DNA of 64,000 nt from Teratosphaeria epicoccoides. Lineage: Eukaryota > Ascomycota > Dothideomycetes > Mycosphaerellales > Teratosphaeriaceae. The position numbers were made by a program, and so were the translations under genes. Shown here in pieces: positions 19,081 through 30,714 of this stretch. Numbering within the stretch: position 1 is the first letter of the stretch; each line of letters starts with the position of its first letter. A model generated the notes under the pieces. That model saw only the letters and a list, made by a program, of their open reading frames with translations, made no database searches and had not been told where the DNA came from. The stretch lies in the NCBI GenBank assembly GCA_021401465.1, contig JADDMT010000015.1, forward strand, positions 310,001-374,000. Reading direction: 5' to 3'.

Positions 19081-22000
19081 ATGGCGAGCTTCTTCGACGA
19101 CCGCGCTGAGGTGGGCAGTGAGGAGGATGAGGAAATAGATGAAGAGATTGGCGGAGTCATCAATCGCGCGCGCAAGTCAAGACCGTCGCGTGGTGATCTG
19201 GATGACTCTAGTGAGGAAGAAGAGGACGATGATGAAGAGGAGGCGCGCAAGATTCGCGAAGGCTTCATTGTCGACGAAGATGAAGAGGACGAAGGAGACA
19301 AAGAGCGCAGGCGCGAGAAGCGGAAGCGTCGGCGGGAGGAAAAGGAAGCCGAGGATGAGATGCTTGATGAGGAAGACCTGGATTTGATTGGCGTCCGACC
19401 CTCTGGCGAGGAGAGGCAGGAAGAGCAGAGCAAGTTCAAGCGTCTGAAGCGCGGTCATCGCGAGGAGCGGAGCACAAGCGAACCTCGAGGCGTTGCAAAC
19501 ATCTTTGACGATGAGGATGATGGTGCAGACGGCCTCGGCGCTCGTCGCGGTGCTGGCTTCGATGACATGGATGACTTTATTGAGCAAGACGAGTTTCCGG
19601 ACGAGGAGCAAGGTGGGATGGATGATGACCTAGGCATTCGTGCTCCAAAGCGGTCGGGCTTCGCCGATTTGGAGAGGCTGAAAGAGTCAGGTCTAGACGA
19701 GATTGGCCTTGAAGATATGCGTGGCGCTTTTGGTGACGGTGACGAATTTGGCTGGGCTTTGGAAGCTGAGGCACAACAGAACGAGGGAGACATAGATCCG
19801 GAAAAACCACTGGAGCTGAAGGATGTCTTTGAGCCTTCGCAGCTCATCGAGAAGATGTTGACGGACGATGACAACCTCATCCGCTCGACAGATGTGCCCG
19901 AACGCTTCCAGATCGCCAGGAAACCATACAAGGACTTCCAGGCTCTATCTCCAGACGAGCAGGACGAGCGCTTGAAGGAGGAGGCGGAATGGATCTCGAA
20001 TATCGTTTTTCCACGGAAGCGTCTGGACCCAAAGCTGCGTGAGCCGTTCCAGGCAGCAGTCAAGCGAGTCCTGCAGTTCATGAACGTGGATGACTTCGAG
20101 CCGGCCTTTATCTTCCAGAATCGCAAGGATTACCTCATCCACTCCGAGCAAGTGCCAGCCTCGCCAGACCCGAGCCGGCCAGACGCCCCTGATTACACGA
20201 TCAAGGCTGAAAAGTTACTAAACCAGGATGACCTGTGGAACCTATTCGAGCAAGATCTCAGATTCCGCGCGTTCGTGGAGAGGCGTGAAGCCATCCAGAG
20301 GAGTCTGGAAATCCTCAAAGACGTTGACGCAGACTTCCGTGATGTAGTCTTTGACGATCTGATGCCGACAGCTGCTCAGATGGACGACTTACAGGATCTT
20401 CAAGACTATCTCAATTTTCAATATTCTGCACAGCTGCGGGAAATGACCATCTCGGATGCGGAAGTGAATGGTACTCAGAAGCGTGCTCGTGGCAACCGCA
20501 GCATTTGGGACCGTGTTCGTGCTGGAGGACCATATCACTTTGTTCGCGCATTTGGCATTACGGCAGACACATTGGCTCAAAATGCCGAAAAGAGTGGTCG
20601 CGGCCAGTATATCGATGACGAGCCTAAGCGACCGATCGAACTGGCCGACAGCCTTATCGATTCTGATTTCAAGAACAGCGAAGAGGTCTTGAAAGCAGCA
20701 AAAGCCATGTTCGTGGAAGAGATCGTCATGTCGCCTCGAATGCGTCGCTTTATGCGCAAGGTGTATTTCACCAGAATGTGCTTCGATGTGCAACGCACAC
20801 CCAAGGGCTTGAAAGTGATAGACGAGGAGCACCCCTATTACGAATTCAAATACCTCAGGAATTTGGAGGTCAGGCACTTCTTGCTTGATCGTCCGGAGCT
20901 GTTCTTGAAGATGCTGAAGGCAGAGTCCGAAGGTTTGGTCGAGGTACACGTGCGTTTGCAAGGCGAGAAGGACTTGCGTCAAGACATGTTCCGCGCAATT
21001 GAAAGCGACAACTTTTCACAGGCCGCTGACGACTGGAACACGCTGAGAAAGGAGGGTCTGGATGCGGCGCTTGAACGGCTCCACAAGGTCATTGCGCGCG
21101 GCGTCAAGGACACGATCAAAGGCGAGTGTGAGAATTCTGTTGCTGGACGTTGTCGCAAATCATACACCGATCGTCTAGATCAAGCTCCTTATCGACCCAT
21201 GGGCATGGTTCTCGGTACCATACCCCGCGTACTCGCTCTCAGTAATGGTGCTGGGAACAGAGGCGATGCGGTCTGCTGGGCGTACATGGAAGAAAACGGC
21301 CGCGTGAACGAGAACGGCAAATTCAACGACCTGCGTCTTGGCAATCCGGACAGATTTCTTCCCGATGGGAAAGACGTGGCTGCTTTTGTTGAATTGATCG
21401 AGCGTCGCAAGCCAGATGTTGTTGCTGTGTCGGGTTGGTCGGTCGAGACTCGTCGACTCTACAAGGATATGCAAGATCTAATTGAGTCGAAGAAGCTTAT
21501 GGGCGGCATCTATGAGGACGACGATACTGGCGACGAAAGGCAAGACCCGCTGGACGTCATTATTTGCAACGACGAGGTCGCTAGACTCTACCATACGAGC
21601 AAGAAGGCAGAGGTAGAATATCCGAACATGCCAGCTCTGGCGAGATACTGCGTTGGGCTGTGCAAGTATATGCAGGACCCGATGAGGCAGTACGCGTCAC
21701 TGGGCCGCGACATCACATCCATCTCGTTCGACCCCAATCAGCATCTCATACCAGAAGACAAGCTGCTCAAGTATCTCGAGACGAGCATGGTTGACATGGT
21801 CAACCTGACGGGCGTGGATGTTAACGATGCTGTCGCCGACCCTGGCGTCGCGAATCTCCTTCCTTACGTTGCTGGTCTGGGACCACGTAAGGCGGCTCAA
21901 TTAGTCAAGGCCGTCAATATCAATGGTGGCGAGGTACTGAACCGAAACGAGCTCGTCGGTATCACCGAGGACGGCAGGGAGATCGTTCACGCTATGGGCG

Positions 22001-23460
22001 GAAAAGTGTTCACGAATTGCGCTTCTTTCCTGTTCATCAGGTACATCGACGTTGAGCAAAATCCAGAGTCAGACTACTTGGACAATACACGCATACATCC
22101 TGAGGACTACGATCTAGCACGAAAGATCGCGGCAGACGCGCTCGAGATGGACGAAGAGGATATTCAGGCCGAGGTCAATGAGAATGGTATCTCCGCGGTT
22201 GTCAAACGGCTGGTGAAGGAGGACCAGTCAGACAAGGTCAATGATCTCGTATTGGAGCAGTACGCCGTACAGCTCGAGCGACAAATGAAGCAGCGCAAGC
22301 GGTCGACTTTGGAGACTATTCGCGCTGAATTGCAGGCTCCCTACGAAGAACTGCGACACAACTTCCTATGGCTGAGCTCGGATCAGATGTTTACGATGCT
22401 GACCGGTGAGACCAACGAGTCGCTGCAAGAGGGCATGATTGTGCCCGTCTCCGTCAAGCGCACCTTCCCAGACCACATCGACGTCAAGCTAGACTGTGGC
22501 GTTGACGGCGGTATCGGAAGTACGGAATACCCAGAAGACATGGTCAAAAACCAGCTGGAGCCTCGCAATGTGTGGACCACGCATCAAGTCATCCAGGCCA
22601 AGATCACGTACCTCAAAAAGAAGGAATTGACTGCGCAACTAACACTGCGCGAGGCGGAGCTGAGCAAGCCTTTCCGTCGGCATTTCGACCACGGACAAGA
22701 CGAGTGGGATGACGAGCTCGAGGCCGCAGACAAGAGAGCAGCGAAGAAGGCCTTGGCGGCGAATGCTGAGAATGCTCGTGCTCAGCGTGTCATCAAGCAT
22801 CCGTTCTACAGGCCTTTCAACTCTACGCAGGCCATCTCCTTCCTCACGCCCATGAATAGAGGTGATTGTGTGATCAGGCCTTCGTCGAAGGGACCAGATC
22901 ATCTGGCAGTGACGTGGAAGGTCGCTGAAGGCGTATATCAGCATATTGATGTGCTGGAGCTCGACAAAGAGAACGAGTTTTCTGTTGGCAGGGTGCTTAA
23001 GGTTGGAGGCAAATGGACATATTCCGATCTTGATGAATTGATCGTGCTGCACGTCAAAGGCATGCACAAAAAGGTCGAGGAGATGATGGGTGACGAGCGG
23101 TACCAGTCCGGCACTCGTCAACAGACAGGTAAGCCTACCTACTTCATGCCTTCTATGTAAGGACCACTGCTAACATATTTGGCAGAACAATGGCTCCAGA
23201 CCTACACAGCTGCCAACCCCAAGCGATCCATGTACGCGTTCTGCCTCAATCCGAAATACCCAGGCTACTTCGACCTCTGCTACAAAGCTGGCGCCAATGC
23301 CAATTGCGGCGTCTGGCCTGTGAAAGTCATTCCGAATGCGTTTGAGCTGAAGGGGTATTCATATCCGGATACGAGGGCGTTGAAGAATGGGTTTAAGAAG
23401 CTGTTCCAGAAGGAGATGGAGGATGCAGCTACCAGGCAGAATGGGGGCGTAAGGCGGTAG
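19081..23460 (+). CDS. spt6: Spt6, transcription elongation factor and histone chaperone
   Basis: Two exons, 19081-23128 and 23186-23460, separated by a 57-nt intron with GTAAGC donor, a CTAAC branch-like site and GGCAG acceptor; 1440 residues. The start MASFFDDRAEVGSEEDEE is preferred over an ATG five codons upstream. The N-terminal 250 residues are strongly acidic, the histone- and Spn1-binding region. The core follows: a helix-turn-helix region, a YqgF-like domain (RPMGMVLGTIPRVLALSNGA onward), helix-hairpin-helix (LPYVAGLGPRKAAQLVKAVN, about 927) and S1 domain (about 1110 to 1190). A tandem SH2 module begins near 1240, with the phosphate-binding Arg in DCVIRPSSKG. Spt6 travels with phosphorylated Pol II and reassembles nucleosomes. 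Without splicing, the second SH2 would be truncated. Confidence 0.96.
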
Positions 23461-24221
23461 AAGGTCTTGACATCGACACCTTTGAGGGCAATCAAGCGGT
23501 GCTGCATAGCCAAACGGGTATTTGTGTACACTAGGGTACCGAAAGTCATTGGCGTGCTCAGTTGTCTGTCTGGCGTGCAAGTGGCTGTAGTCACAAAGCC
23601 AGATGGTGCAGCCGCCACGAATCCATCCAAATAGTCTGCTTCAAGGACTGATCGAGAACCAGACTCGATAATGAATAATGCTCATCATGCCAGGCGGCAT
23701 CGGCTTTAGGCGGAGCTTTGTTACGTCGAACTCGCATAAGAAAAACACTCTGATCCGAATCAAGACCGGAACGCCGAAACATTAGAGGGCAATTCAAAGC
23801 TTGCATAAAGACAGCCACGGGCGATGTGTCGAGGAAAATTACCGGTTTAGAATCTGTCTACGTATCGTGTGTCGATTCGCGCCGACGAAGATCGAACAGG
23901 GACATGCTCCGGCGCCGCTTGCTGTGGCTCTTGGCTCAAGTCAGCAAAGTGTCTCACGCCAGCGGCATCGCACGACTCTGAGACGCTGTGCAGATATCGA
24001 GTCCCTTTCTTCCGTAGAATGGCCGGGCAGGGTGTGAGATCTTGGAGGGCGTTTGGGAAGGCGGGAAAACGTCATGGGTTTGTAATCTGGGTTGTATAAA
24101 AGATTTTGTTATACTGTCCTTTCGCCTGGCCGGTTTGCCTCATAAACGACATCACGTCCAGACGTTGACTTGACTGTACAAACCCAAACACCAAGGAGTT
24201 TACACGAGCAAGCCACCCAAG
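23461..24221. other. Intergenic region with the alcohol dehydrogenase promoter
   Basis: 761 bases. The right end contains a TATA box (separate entry) and the leader of the dehydrogenase gene. The left part, including the Spt6 3-prime flank, holds no supported gene. Confidence 0.5.
24095..24100 (+). promoter_or_regulatory. TATA box of the alcohol dehydrogenase gene
   Basis: TATAAA within gttgtataaaagatttt lies 122 bases before the start codon, a usual distance for a fungal TATA promoter, and suggests a strongly regulated gene. Confidence 0.6.
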
Positions 24222-25274
24222 ATGCCGTCCTTCACCGTCTTCAGGGGCTCCAAAGATGGCGCGATCAAGAAGACCGAGACCCAGAAGCCTGCGCTACAAG
24301 GCGACCAAGTCCTCGTCAAGGTCACTGCCTCCGGCCTCTGCGGCACCGGTACGTCCACCGCCCATTGTCCACCAGCGCGAACGCACCTGACTGACGTTAC
24401 CACAGATCTCCACTACAAGCAAGCCGACATGGTCCTCGGCCACGAGGGCGTCGGTCGCGTAGAAGAGCTGGGCCCGGATTGCAAGCATCTGAAGCCGGGC
24501 GACCGTGTCGGTTGGGGCTACGAGCATGACTCCTGCGGTCTTTGCGAACAGTGTCTGATTGGGAACGAGACGCACTGCCCGGAGCGCGCGCTGTACGGTA
24601 TGGCGGATTTGGACCAGGGATCTTTTGCGCACGGCGCTGTGTGGAGAGAGGCGTTCCTTTTCAAGATCCCCGAGGGAATGAGCGATGAGGTTGCGGCGCC
24701 GATGCAGTGTGGCGGTGCGACTGTTTGGAATGCTTTGCACGTTTTTAACACGCAGCCGACGGAGACCGTGGCGATTATGGGTGTTGGTGGGCTCGGTCAT
24801 CTGGCGATCCAGTTCGCGGCCAAGATGGGCTGTCGCGTGATTGTACTGTCCGGGACTGAAAGCAAGAAGGAGGAGGCGCTCAAGCTCGGAGCGCACGAGT
24901 TCGTTGCCACGAAGGGCAAAACTGAGCTTAAGGTGTCTCACCCGATCAACCGTCTCTTGGTCACGACGAGCTTCCAGCCTGACTGGAACTTGGTCGTGCC
25001 CATCTTGGCTCCGGGCGCGACTATCTTCCCGCTGTCCGTTGCGGAAGGAGACTTCAAGATCCCGTACATGAACCTGCTGGAGCAGGGCTTGACGGTCCAA
25101 GGCTCTATCGTGGCGTCGCGCTATGTCCACAACCGCATGCTGGAGTTCGCGGCTTTCCACAACATCACGCCGATTCTGGAGGAATTCCCGATGACAGAGC
25201 AAGGGATCGAGGATGCTATGGCTAAGCTGGATAAGGGTGACATGCGCTACCGGGCTGTTTTGATTCCGGAGTAA
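24222..25274 (+). CDS. Zinc-binding alcohol dehydrogenase (MDR superfamily)
   Basis: Exons 24222-24348 and 24406-25274 with a 57-nt intron (GTACGT donor, CCACAG acceptor) give 331 residues and restore the canonical CGTDLHYK. Catalytic zinc ligands are Cys in GLCGTD and His-Glu in LGHEGVGRVEELG. Four structural cysteines sit in CGLCEQCLIGNETHC. The Rossmann motif is GVGGLGHLAIQFA, and a Ser after the second strand (VLSGTESKKEEA) favours NADP(H). It resembles the fungal cinnamyl/aryl-alcohol and short-chain alcohol dehydrogenases; the substrate cannot be deduced. No signal peptide, so cytosolic. The intron is a multiple of three and has no stop, so an unspliced message would encode a 350-residue protein with an insertion inside the active-site loop. 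Confidence 0.9.
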   Translation: MPSFTVFRGSKDGAIKKTETQKPALQGDQVLVKVTASGLCGTGTSTAHCPPARTHLTDVTTDLHYKQADMVLGHEGVGRVEELGPDCKHLKPGDRVGWGYEHDSCGLCEQCLIGNETHCPERALYGMADLDQGSFAHGAVWREAFLFKIPEGMSDEVAAPMQCGGATVWNALHVFNTQPTETVAIMGVGGLGHLAIQFAAKMGCRVIVLSGTESKKEEALKLGAHEFVATKGKTELKVSHPINRLLVTTSFQPDWNLVVPILAPGATIFPLSVAEGDFKIPYMNLLEQGLTVQGSIVASRYVHNRMLEFAAFHNITPILEEFPMTEQGIEDAMAKLDKGDMRYRAVLIPE

Positions 25275-26367
25275 GCTTGTTTGGGTGCTGAGATGAGGGT
25301 AGTGGAGACGTTTGAATGAAAACGAGATTGTACATTAGCAGAGCAGTGGGTAGCGCAGGCGCGTTGTAAGATATAGCATGCGGGGAGAAACAGATGGCGA
25401 AGATGAGCGGAAACGCATGAGAAATGTGTATACCTTGATGGTCGTTTTGGAAGCGCTGCTTCTGTAATAAAATCAGCGTGATGGTCTACCATGCCGTCGG
25501 GTGTGGCGCAGACGAGACCTTCGTGTCAAGTGTCGGCGGCGCCTTGTTGTGAGTCGCGACAAGGATCCAACGTTGCACGGCGTTCATCCACACCCTCGGT
25601 TCCGCATGATGTACCGCCCTTGACAATGTGTAGCGACGCGCCACCCTTCATGCCTACTCCCGCCAGCGCGTCTCCACGCTCCCCGCCAGCGCGTCTCCCC
25701 ACATGGCTCCGCGAGAAGCGTGGCCCCCTCTGCAACGTCGGCCTGTCGTGCTGGTGCTGTGGTGCGCCGCTCGTGTCATCGGCGGCGCCTCACCAACACG
25801 GCCAAAGTCCCTGCGAGACGAGCGACGGCGGAGGGTCAATACGCTGCACCGCGCTATCTACCGCGTGACGACTCGCAAACCCCTCTCGCAAATCCACTCA
25901 TCGTCTTGGTCTAGTGCATTATCGCCCTTCTCCGGCGCAGCCACCGCAGACAGATGACGCCGGCGTACTTCTATGCACGAGCAGCACCGCATCTGCTAAC
26001 CTGTTCAAGCAGGAGGATATCGATGACATGGCCGCGCATTCGCTGCCGCATAAACCTCAGTGAGACGTAGATCAGGACCGCGGCACACGACAATGGGCTT
26101 GCTGCAAGGGAGATTTTGGCAGAATCTGGCGAGGCTTGTTATCTCGCCTGGCGTCCTCGTCGTGACAGCTATTGATTGCTACTCTACCTTCGCCCAAGAG
26201 GGACTTGACCGGCTTGGCGGTTGACGCATTGGCAGTGCGTGCAGCAGGCATAAGGTAGCTCTCCTGATTGCTGATCCCAGCCTTGAGCGTCATTCTATTC
26301 ACTACGCTTCTTCCTGCTCGTTGGACACAGGCAATCACACAGCTGTGCGACACACACGCGACACGGC
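25275..26367. other. GC-rich intergenic region with a short direct repeat
   Basis: About 1.1 kb. From 25,490 to 25,960 the DNA is GC-rich and open in several frames without recognisable product. A 17-nt direct repeat (CCCGCCAGCGCGTCTCC) occurs at 25659-25675 and 25682-25698. The right end is the carboxypeptidase promoter. Confidence 0.5.
25659..25698. repeat. 17-nt direct repeat pair
   Basis: Two exact copies of CCCGCCAGCGCGTCTCC start 23 nt apart. Likely a local duplication; no flanking mobile element is seen. Confidence 0.8.
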
Positions 26368-28214
26368 ATGCGCTTGCTTCCATGTGCCATTGCTGGCTGG
26401 CTGGCTGGGAGCGCAGTCGCTCGAGACCCACGTCATGTCAGGAAAGGCACCGTCAACGACAATGCGTTTATCGATCGAAGGAGCCACCGCAAGGCGTCTC
26501 ACACTGACACATGTTACGGCGGACCGTGTATGAACGAGACCATCATCCCGCAGAATTCCAACACGACCAAGTTTGCGGTAGACGGCACCAAGATCCCCGA
26601 CGTCGACTTTGACATTGGCGAAAGCTATGCCGGGCTGCTCCCGATCTCTGACAAGGCCAATGTCAGCGAGCTGTACTTCTGGTTCTTCCCGTCTTCGAAC
26701 GAGCTGGCCGGCGACGAGATCCTCATTTGGTTGAACGGCGGTCCTGGTTGTTCGAGTTTGGAAGGTCTCTTGCAGGAGAATGGACCATTCTTGTGGCAGT
26801 ATGGAACATATAAGCCTGTGAAGAACCCGTAAGCCAGCCCTCACAACCCCTTTTTTCTTGAGCGGTATTGACCTTGCGCAAAGCTACACATGGGTGAACC
26901 TCACCAACGTCGTCTGGGTCGAGCAACCAGCCGGCACAGGCTTCTCCCCCCAAAAAGACACACCCCGCGCCACCAACGAGCTCGAAGTCGCCTCTCAATT
27001 CCTCGGCTTCTGGAGAAACTTCATCGACACCTTCAGCCTGCACGGCAGAAAAGTCTACATCACCGGCGAATCCTACGCCGGCTACTACGTCCCCTACATC
27101 GCCGACGCCATGCACAACGCCACCGAATCCACCAACAGCACCGACTACTACAACATCCAGAGCGTCATGTTCTACGACCCCTCGACCAGCTACGGCGTCC
27201 TGCAAGACGACATCCCGACCGTCCCCTTCATCGACTACTGGGCCGGCCTCTTCTCCTTCAACCAAACTTTCGTCGACGATGTCCACCAGCGCGCCGACGC
27301 TTGCGGCTACACCGCCTTCTACAACCTCGCCATGACCTTCCCGCCCAACGGCACGCTCCCCACGCCCCCAAACGTCGACTACACCGTCCCCGGCTGCGAA
27401 ATCTGGACCGACGTCTTCAACGCCGCCCAACTCGTCAACCCCTGCTGGGACGTCTACCAAGTCGCGACCACCTGCCCGCTCCTCTGGGACGTTCTCGGCT
27501 TCCCGGGAAGCTTCGCCTACAGCCCTCCCGGCGCACAAATCTATTTCAACCGCAGCGACGTGCAAACCGCCATCAACGCGCCCCTCGGCCCCTGGGAAGA
27601 ATGCTCCACGGGCGTCCTAGAAACCGACACCTCGCCCCCCTCTGGGCTCTCCGTGCTGCCGCGCGTGATCGAGAAGAACGAAAAGACCATCATCGGCCAC
27701 GGCCTGCTCGACATGATCCTGCTCGCCAACGGCACCATCCTGATGATCCAGAACATGACGTGGAACGGCGCGCAGGGCTTCTCCGTCCCGCCCACGCAAT
27801 GGGCAGACTTCTACGTCCCGTACCATTCCGAGCTGAACCAGGGCACGCTGGCGGGCGCGGGCGTGTTCGGTAACTGGCACACGGAGCGCGGGCTGACGTT
27901 TTGCACCGTCGATTTGTCCGGACACATGGTGCCGCAGTATGCGCCGAGCGCGGCGTATCGGCAGCTGGAGTTTTTGCTGGGGCGGATCGAGAATTTGGGC
28001 GAGGTTTCGGATTTCACGGTGAGTTGTGCCCCAACCCCCTTTCTGCTTTTGGTTTTTCTTTTTGGTTGGTTTTTTCTGAATGTTGACATGATGGTCGGCG
28101 GGTTGCTGATTTTGCTTGGCACAGACGCAGATGGGAGATTTTGGGAATGGGTACAATTTCACTATTGATGACTTGTTGAAACGAAGTCCGGGGCCTGCGA
28201 TGATGATGCTGTGA
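26368..28214 (+). CDS. Secreted serine carboxypeptidase (peptidase S10)
   Basis: Three exons: 26368-26828, 26884-28018 and 28125-28214, with introns of 55 and 106 nt; phases agree and yield 561 residues. A signal peptide (MRLLPCAIAGWLAGSAVA) is followed by a short pro-region. S10 landmarks are LIWLNGGPGCSSLEG, the splice-restored NPYTWVNLTNVVWVEQPAGT, the catalytic serine in ITGESYAGYYVPY, aspartate in GHGLLDMILLANG and histidine in DLSGHMVPQYAPSAAYRQLE. The enzyme removes C-terminal residues from peptides at acidic pH. Many Asn-X-Ser/Thr sites fit an extracellular or vacuolar glycoprotein. No GPI tail is evident; it ends in a methionine run. The second intron would be read through for some 50 codons before a stop. 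Confidence 0.93.
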
Positions 28215-28613
28215 ATTTAATCCTTTTTCCCGGGGCGGTCGAAGGATCTCCGGTAGGGGATTGTATACAGTTATGGACATTGCATGAAAACGAATTTTGC
28301 ATTTTGTGCATCTCGTGAGTGGATGTAGAAGACGGGTTTATCGCGGATGATGGGGAAGAGCAATGCGATGGATGAAATTGACGCCTCGTTTGGGAGGATG
28401 ATATTTCAGAGGTCGGAACTTTGCTCGGCCTTGATAAGCGGGTTGAAGCCGCAAGATCATTTTACCTCGGCCAATCATTGCCATAACACCAGCGCTACAT
28501 CCTTGTTGAAAATCGCTCAATCTCCCATTCAATCCGCCGTGATCAAAGACGCAGCACATTCATGCTCTGGCCATCTAACGCCCTTTCAATGCCACACTTG
28601 CCATCCCATCACC
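28215..28613. other. Intergenic, convergent gene ends
   Basis: 399 bases between the 3-prime ends of the carboxypeptidase and serine hydroxymethyltransferase genes; it can hold only untranslated tails. No other element seen. Confidence 0.55.
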
Positions 28614-30074
28614 TTACACGGGCAACGGGAACGTCCCCGCCCACGCCGTGATCTCCGCCTTCAACTCGCCAATCTCCTTCACCTCCCCGTTCGCCACCGC
28701 AGCCTTAAAATCCTTTTGCTTGTTCGCCGCCTTGGGTAACCCAGCCTGGATCTCCTGACTCAACTTGATACACCGATCAATGTACCCCGCGATCCTGTCA
28801 AAGTCCTTCTCGCCCATACCCCTACTCGTCATAGCCGGCGCGCCGATTCGAATGCCACAAGGTGTGAGAGCGGACTTGTCGCCGGGGGTCGTGTTCTTGT
28901 TGCAAGCGATGTTGACTTGTTCCAGTACGGCTTCGACACGCGCGCCATCGAGACCGAGCGGTTTTAGGTCGAGCAGGACCATGTGGTTGTCTGTGCCGCC
29001 GGTCACGAGCTTGTGGCCGAGTGATTTGAAGGAGTGCTCGAGTTGTTTGGCGTTCTTGATGACTTGTTCTTGGTATTGGATGAATTCGGGGGTTTGAGCT
29101 TGCTTGAGGGCGACAGCGAGGGCGGTGATGGTGTGGTTGTGCGGACCGCCCTGGTGGCCGGGGAAGACGGAGAAGTTGATGGGGCCTTCGAGGTCGTAGA
29201 GGGTTTGGACTTCTTTGCCGGCTTTCATCTCGGTCTTGCGCACGCCCCTGCGGAAGAAGATCATGGCGCCACGAGGGCCACGAAGAGATTTGTGGGTGGT
29301 GGTCGTGACGATGTCAGCGTATGGGAACGGCGAGTCGTTGACTTGTGCCGCGATGAGACCGGAGATGTGTGCCATGTCCACCATGAGGTAGCAGCCGACC
29401 TTGTCCGCGATCTCCTTCATCCTCTTGTAATCAATCGTTCTGCAGTACGCCGATGTACCAGCCACAATGACCTTGGGTCTGTACATCAAGGCATTCTGCT
29501 CCAACTGCTCGTAGTCGATGATGCCCGTGTCCAGATTGACACGGTACGGGAATGTCTCAAAGTACGTCGACACCGCACTGATCTTCTTCGTCGGCGTCTG
29601 GTATCCATGCGACAAGTGCCCACCATGCGGCAGATCCAAGCCCATCAAGCGGTCATGCGGCCTCATGATGGCCTGGTAGACCTGCAAGTTGGCCGGCGAA
29701 CCACTCAGACACTGTACATTGACCCCCCACTTCTCCGCATCCAGATGGAACGCCTGCAGCGCTCTCTTCTGGCACGTCAACTCGATCTCGTCAATGTGCT
29801 CGTTGCCGCCGTAGTATCGTGCGCCTGGGTAACCTTCGGAGTATTTGTTGCTCATGGGCGAGCCGAGGGCGTCGAAGACGGCGCGGGAGGTGACATTCTC
29901 GGAGGCGATGAGCAGAATCGATTCTCTCTGGCGCTTGATCTCTTTCTTCATGATCTCTGCGATCTCTGGGTCGGTCTCGATCAAGCTCTTCTCCATCAGG
30001 TCGGCGTGAGCCTGCGAGAGGGCGTAGCTGTGGGATGTGCCATTGGCATGTCCGTTGATGCCGTCGGTGGCCAT
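28614..30074 (-). CDS. shm2: Serine hydroxymethyltransferase, cytosolic
   Basis: An intronless 486-residue enzyme that interconverts serine and glycine with tetrahydrofolate and feeds one-carbon units. The start MATDGINGHANGTSHSYALS is chosen; the frame is open 26 codons further, but that part looks like leader. Landmarks are LIASENVTSRAVFDALGSP, SNKYSEGYPGARYYGGNEHI, the PLP-lysine motif VTTTTHKSLRGPRGAM (lysine about residue 260) and FPGHQGGPHNHTI. There is no basic mitochondrial presequence, so this is the cytosolic form; a mitochondrial paralogue should exist elsewhere. The neighbour on the same strand is phosphoglycerate mutase, 640 bases upstream; the two enzymes sit on either side of the 3-phosphoglycerate branch to serine. 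Confidence 0.95.
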   Translation of the reverse strand: MATDGINGHANGTSHSYALSQAHADLMEKSLIETDPEIAEIMKKEIKRQRESILLIASENVTSRAVFDALGSPMSNKYSEGYPGARYYGGNEHIDEIELTCQKRALQAFHLDAEKWGVNVQCLSGSPANLQVYQAIMRPHDRLMGLDLPHGGHLSHGYQTPTKKISAVSTYFETFPYRVNLDTGIIDYEQLEQNALMYRPKVIVAGTSAYCRTIDYKRMKEIADKVGCYLMVDMAHISGLIAAQVNDSPFPYADIVTTTTHKSLRGPRGAMIFFRRGVRKTEMKAGKEVQTLYDLEGPINFSVFPGHQGGPHNHTITALAVALKQAQTPEFIQYQEQVIKNAKQLEHSFKSLGHKLVTGGTDNHMVLLDLKPLGLDGARVEAVLEQVNIACNKNTTPGDKSALTPCGIRIGAPAMTSRGMGEKDFDRIAGYIDRCIKLSQEIQAGLPKAANKQKDFKAAVANGEVKEIGELKAEITAWAGTFPLPV

Positions 30075-30714
30075 GATGATCGTCTGTTTCCGAGGTGGTT
30101 GCCGGTGGGAACTTGGGTAAGGCAGTGAGGGTGGATATGGGTCTATGAGCAATACAGGAAATCAAACCAAGAAGCTTCGGAATTTCTTCCACATCGGCTA
30201 CCGAGAAGCTTACATGTCTGTGTACTGCACCACGCGAGAAAAAGTGTAGACCCCGCTCCCCGCAACATATGCAGGGTCCATCAAGGTTCCAACTTCCACC
30301 CGATATCTTCCTCTACCCAACATCATTACTCTGCCTACTCGAGACTCATTGCCACTCCCATGAGCGTCACTCGCGGATGTTGTGCTTCATACCGCAGCAC
30401 ATGCTCTGCAAGCCACAGCGATTCCGTACAACCACATCAGCATCTGGAACAAAGCCCGACTCGCCCCTTCATACGAGAACCGTTCGGCTCGAACCAGTCA
30501 CGACATGGCACTTTTTCCAAATATTCCTCATCGGTGTGTCGGATAACTTCAAGGCATCTTGTCCCAATCTTCCGGATTTCTTTGTGCACAGCTCGTTACA
30601 TCTGCACATCTGTATGTAATCCATCATCTATCGTGACAGCCTCTATGCCATGCCCGTACGCCACGCTCGATCTCTACACCCAACCAAACTCGTCTATTCA
30701 ACACCCATGACCCT
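30075..30714. other. Intergenic region, SHMT promoter
   Basis: 640 bases between two tandem minus-strand genes. It contains the SHMT promoter and the phosphoglycerate mutase tail. No clear motif or additional gene is seen. Confidence 0.5.

Noticed and set aside
25491..25957. GC-rich overlapping frames on both strands
   Set aside because: Several frames are open at once, which points to composition; products have no recognisable features.
26723..27565. 280-codon minus-strand frame
   Set aside because: Antisense of the serine carboxypeptidase; Gly/Val/Asp-rich without any domain.
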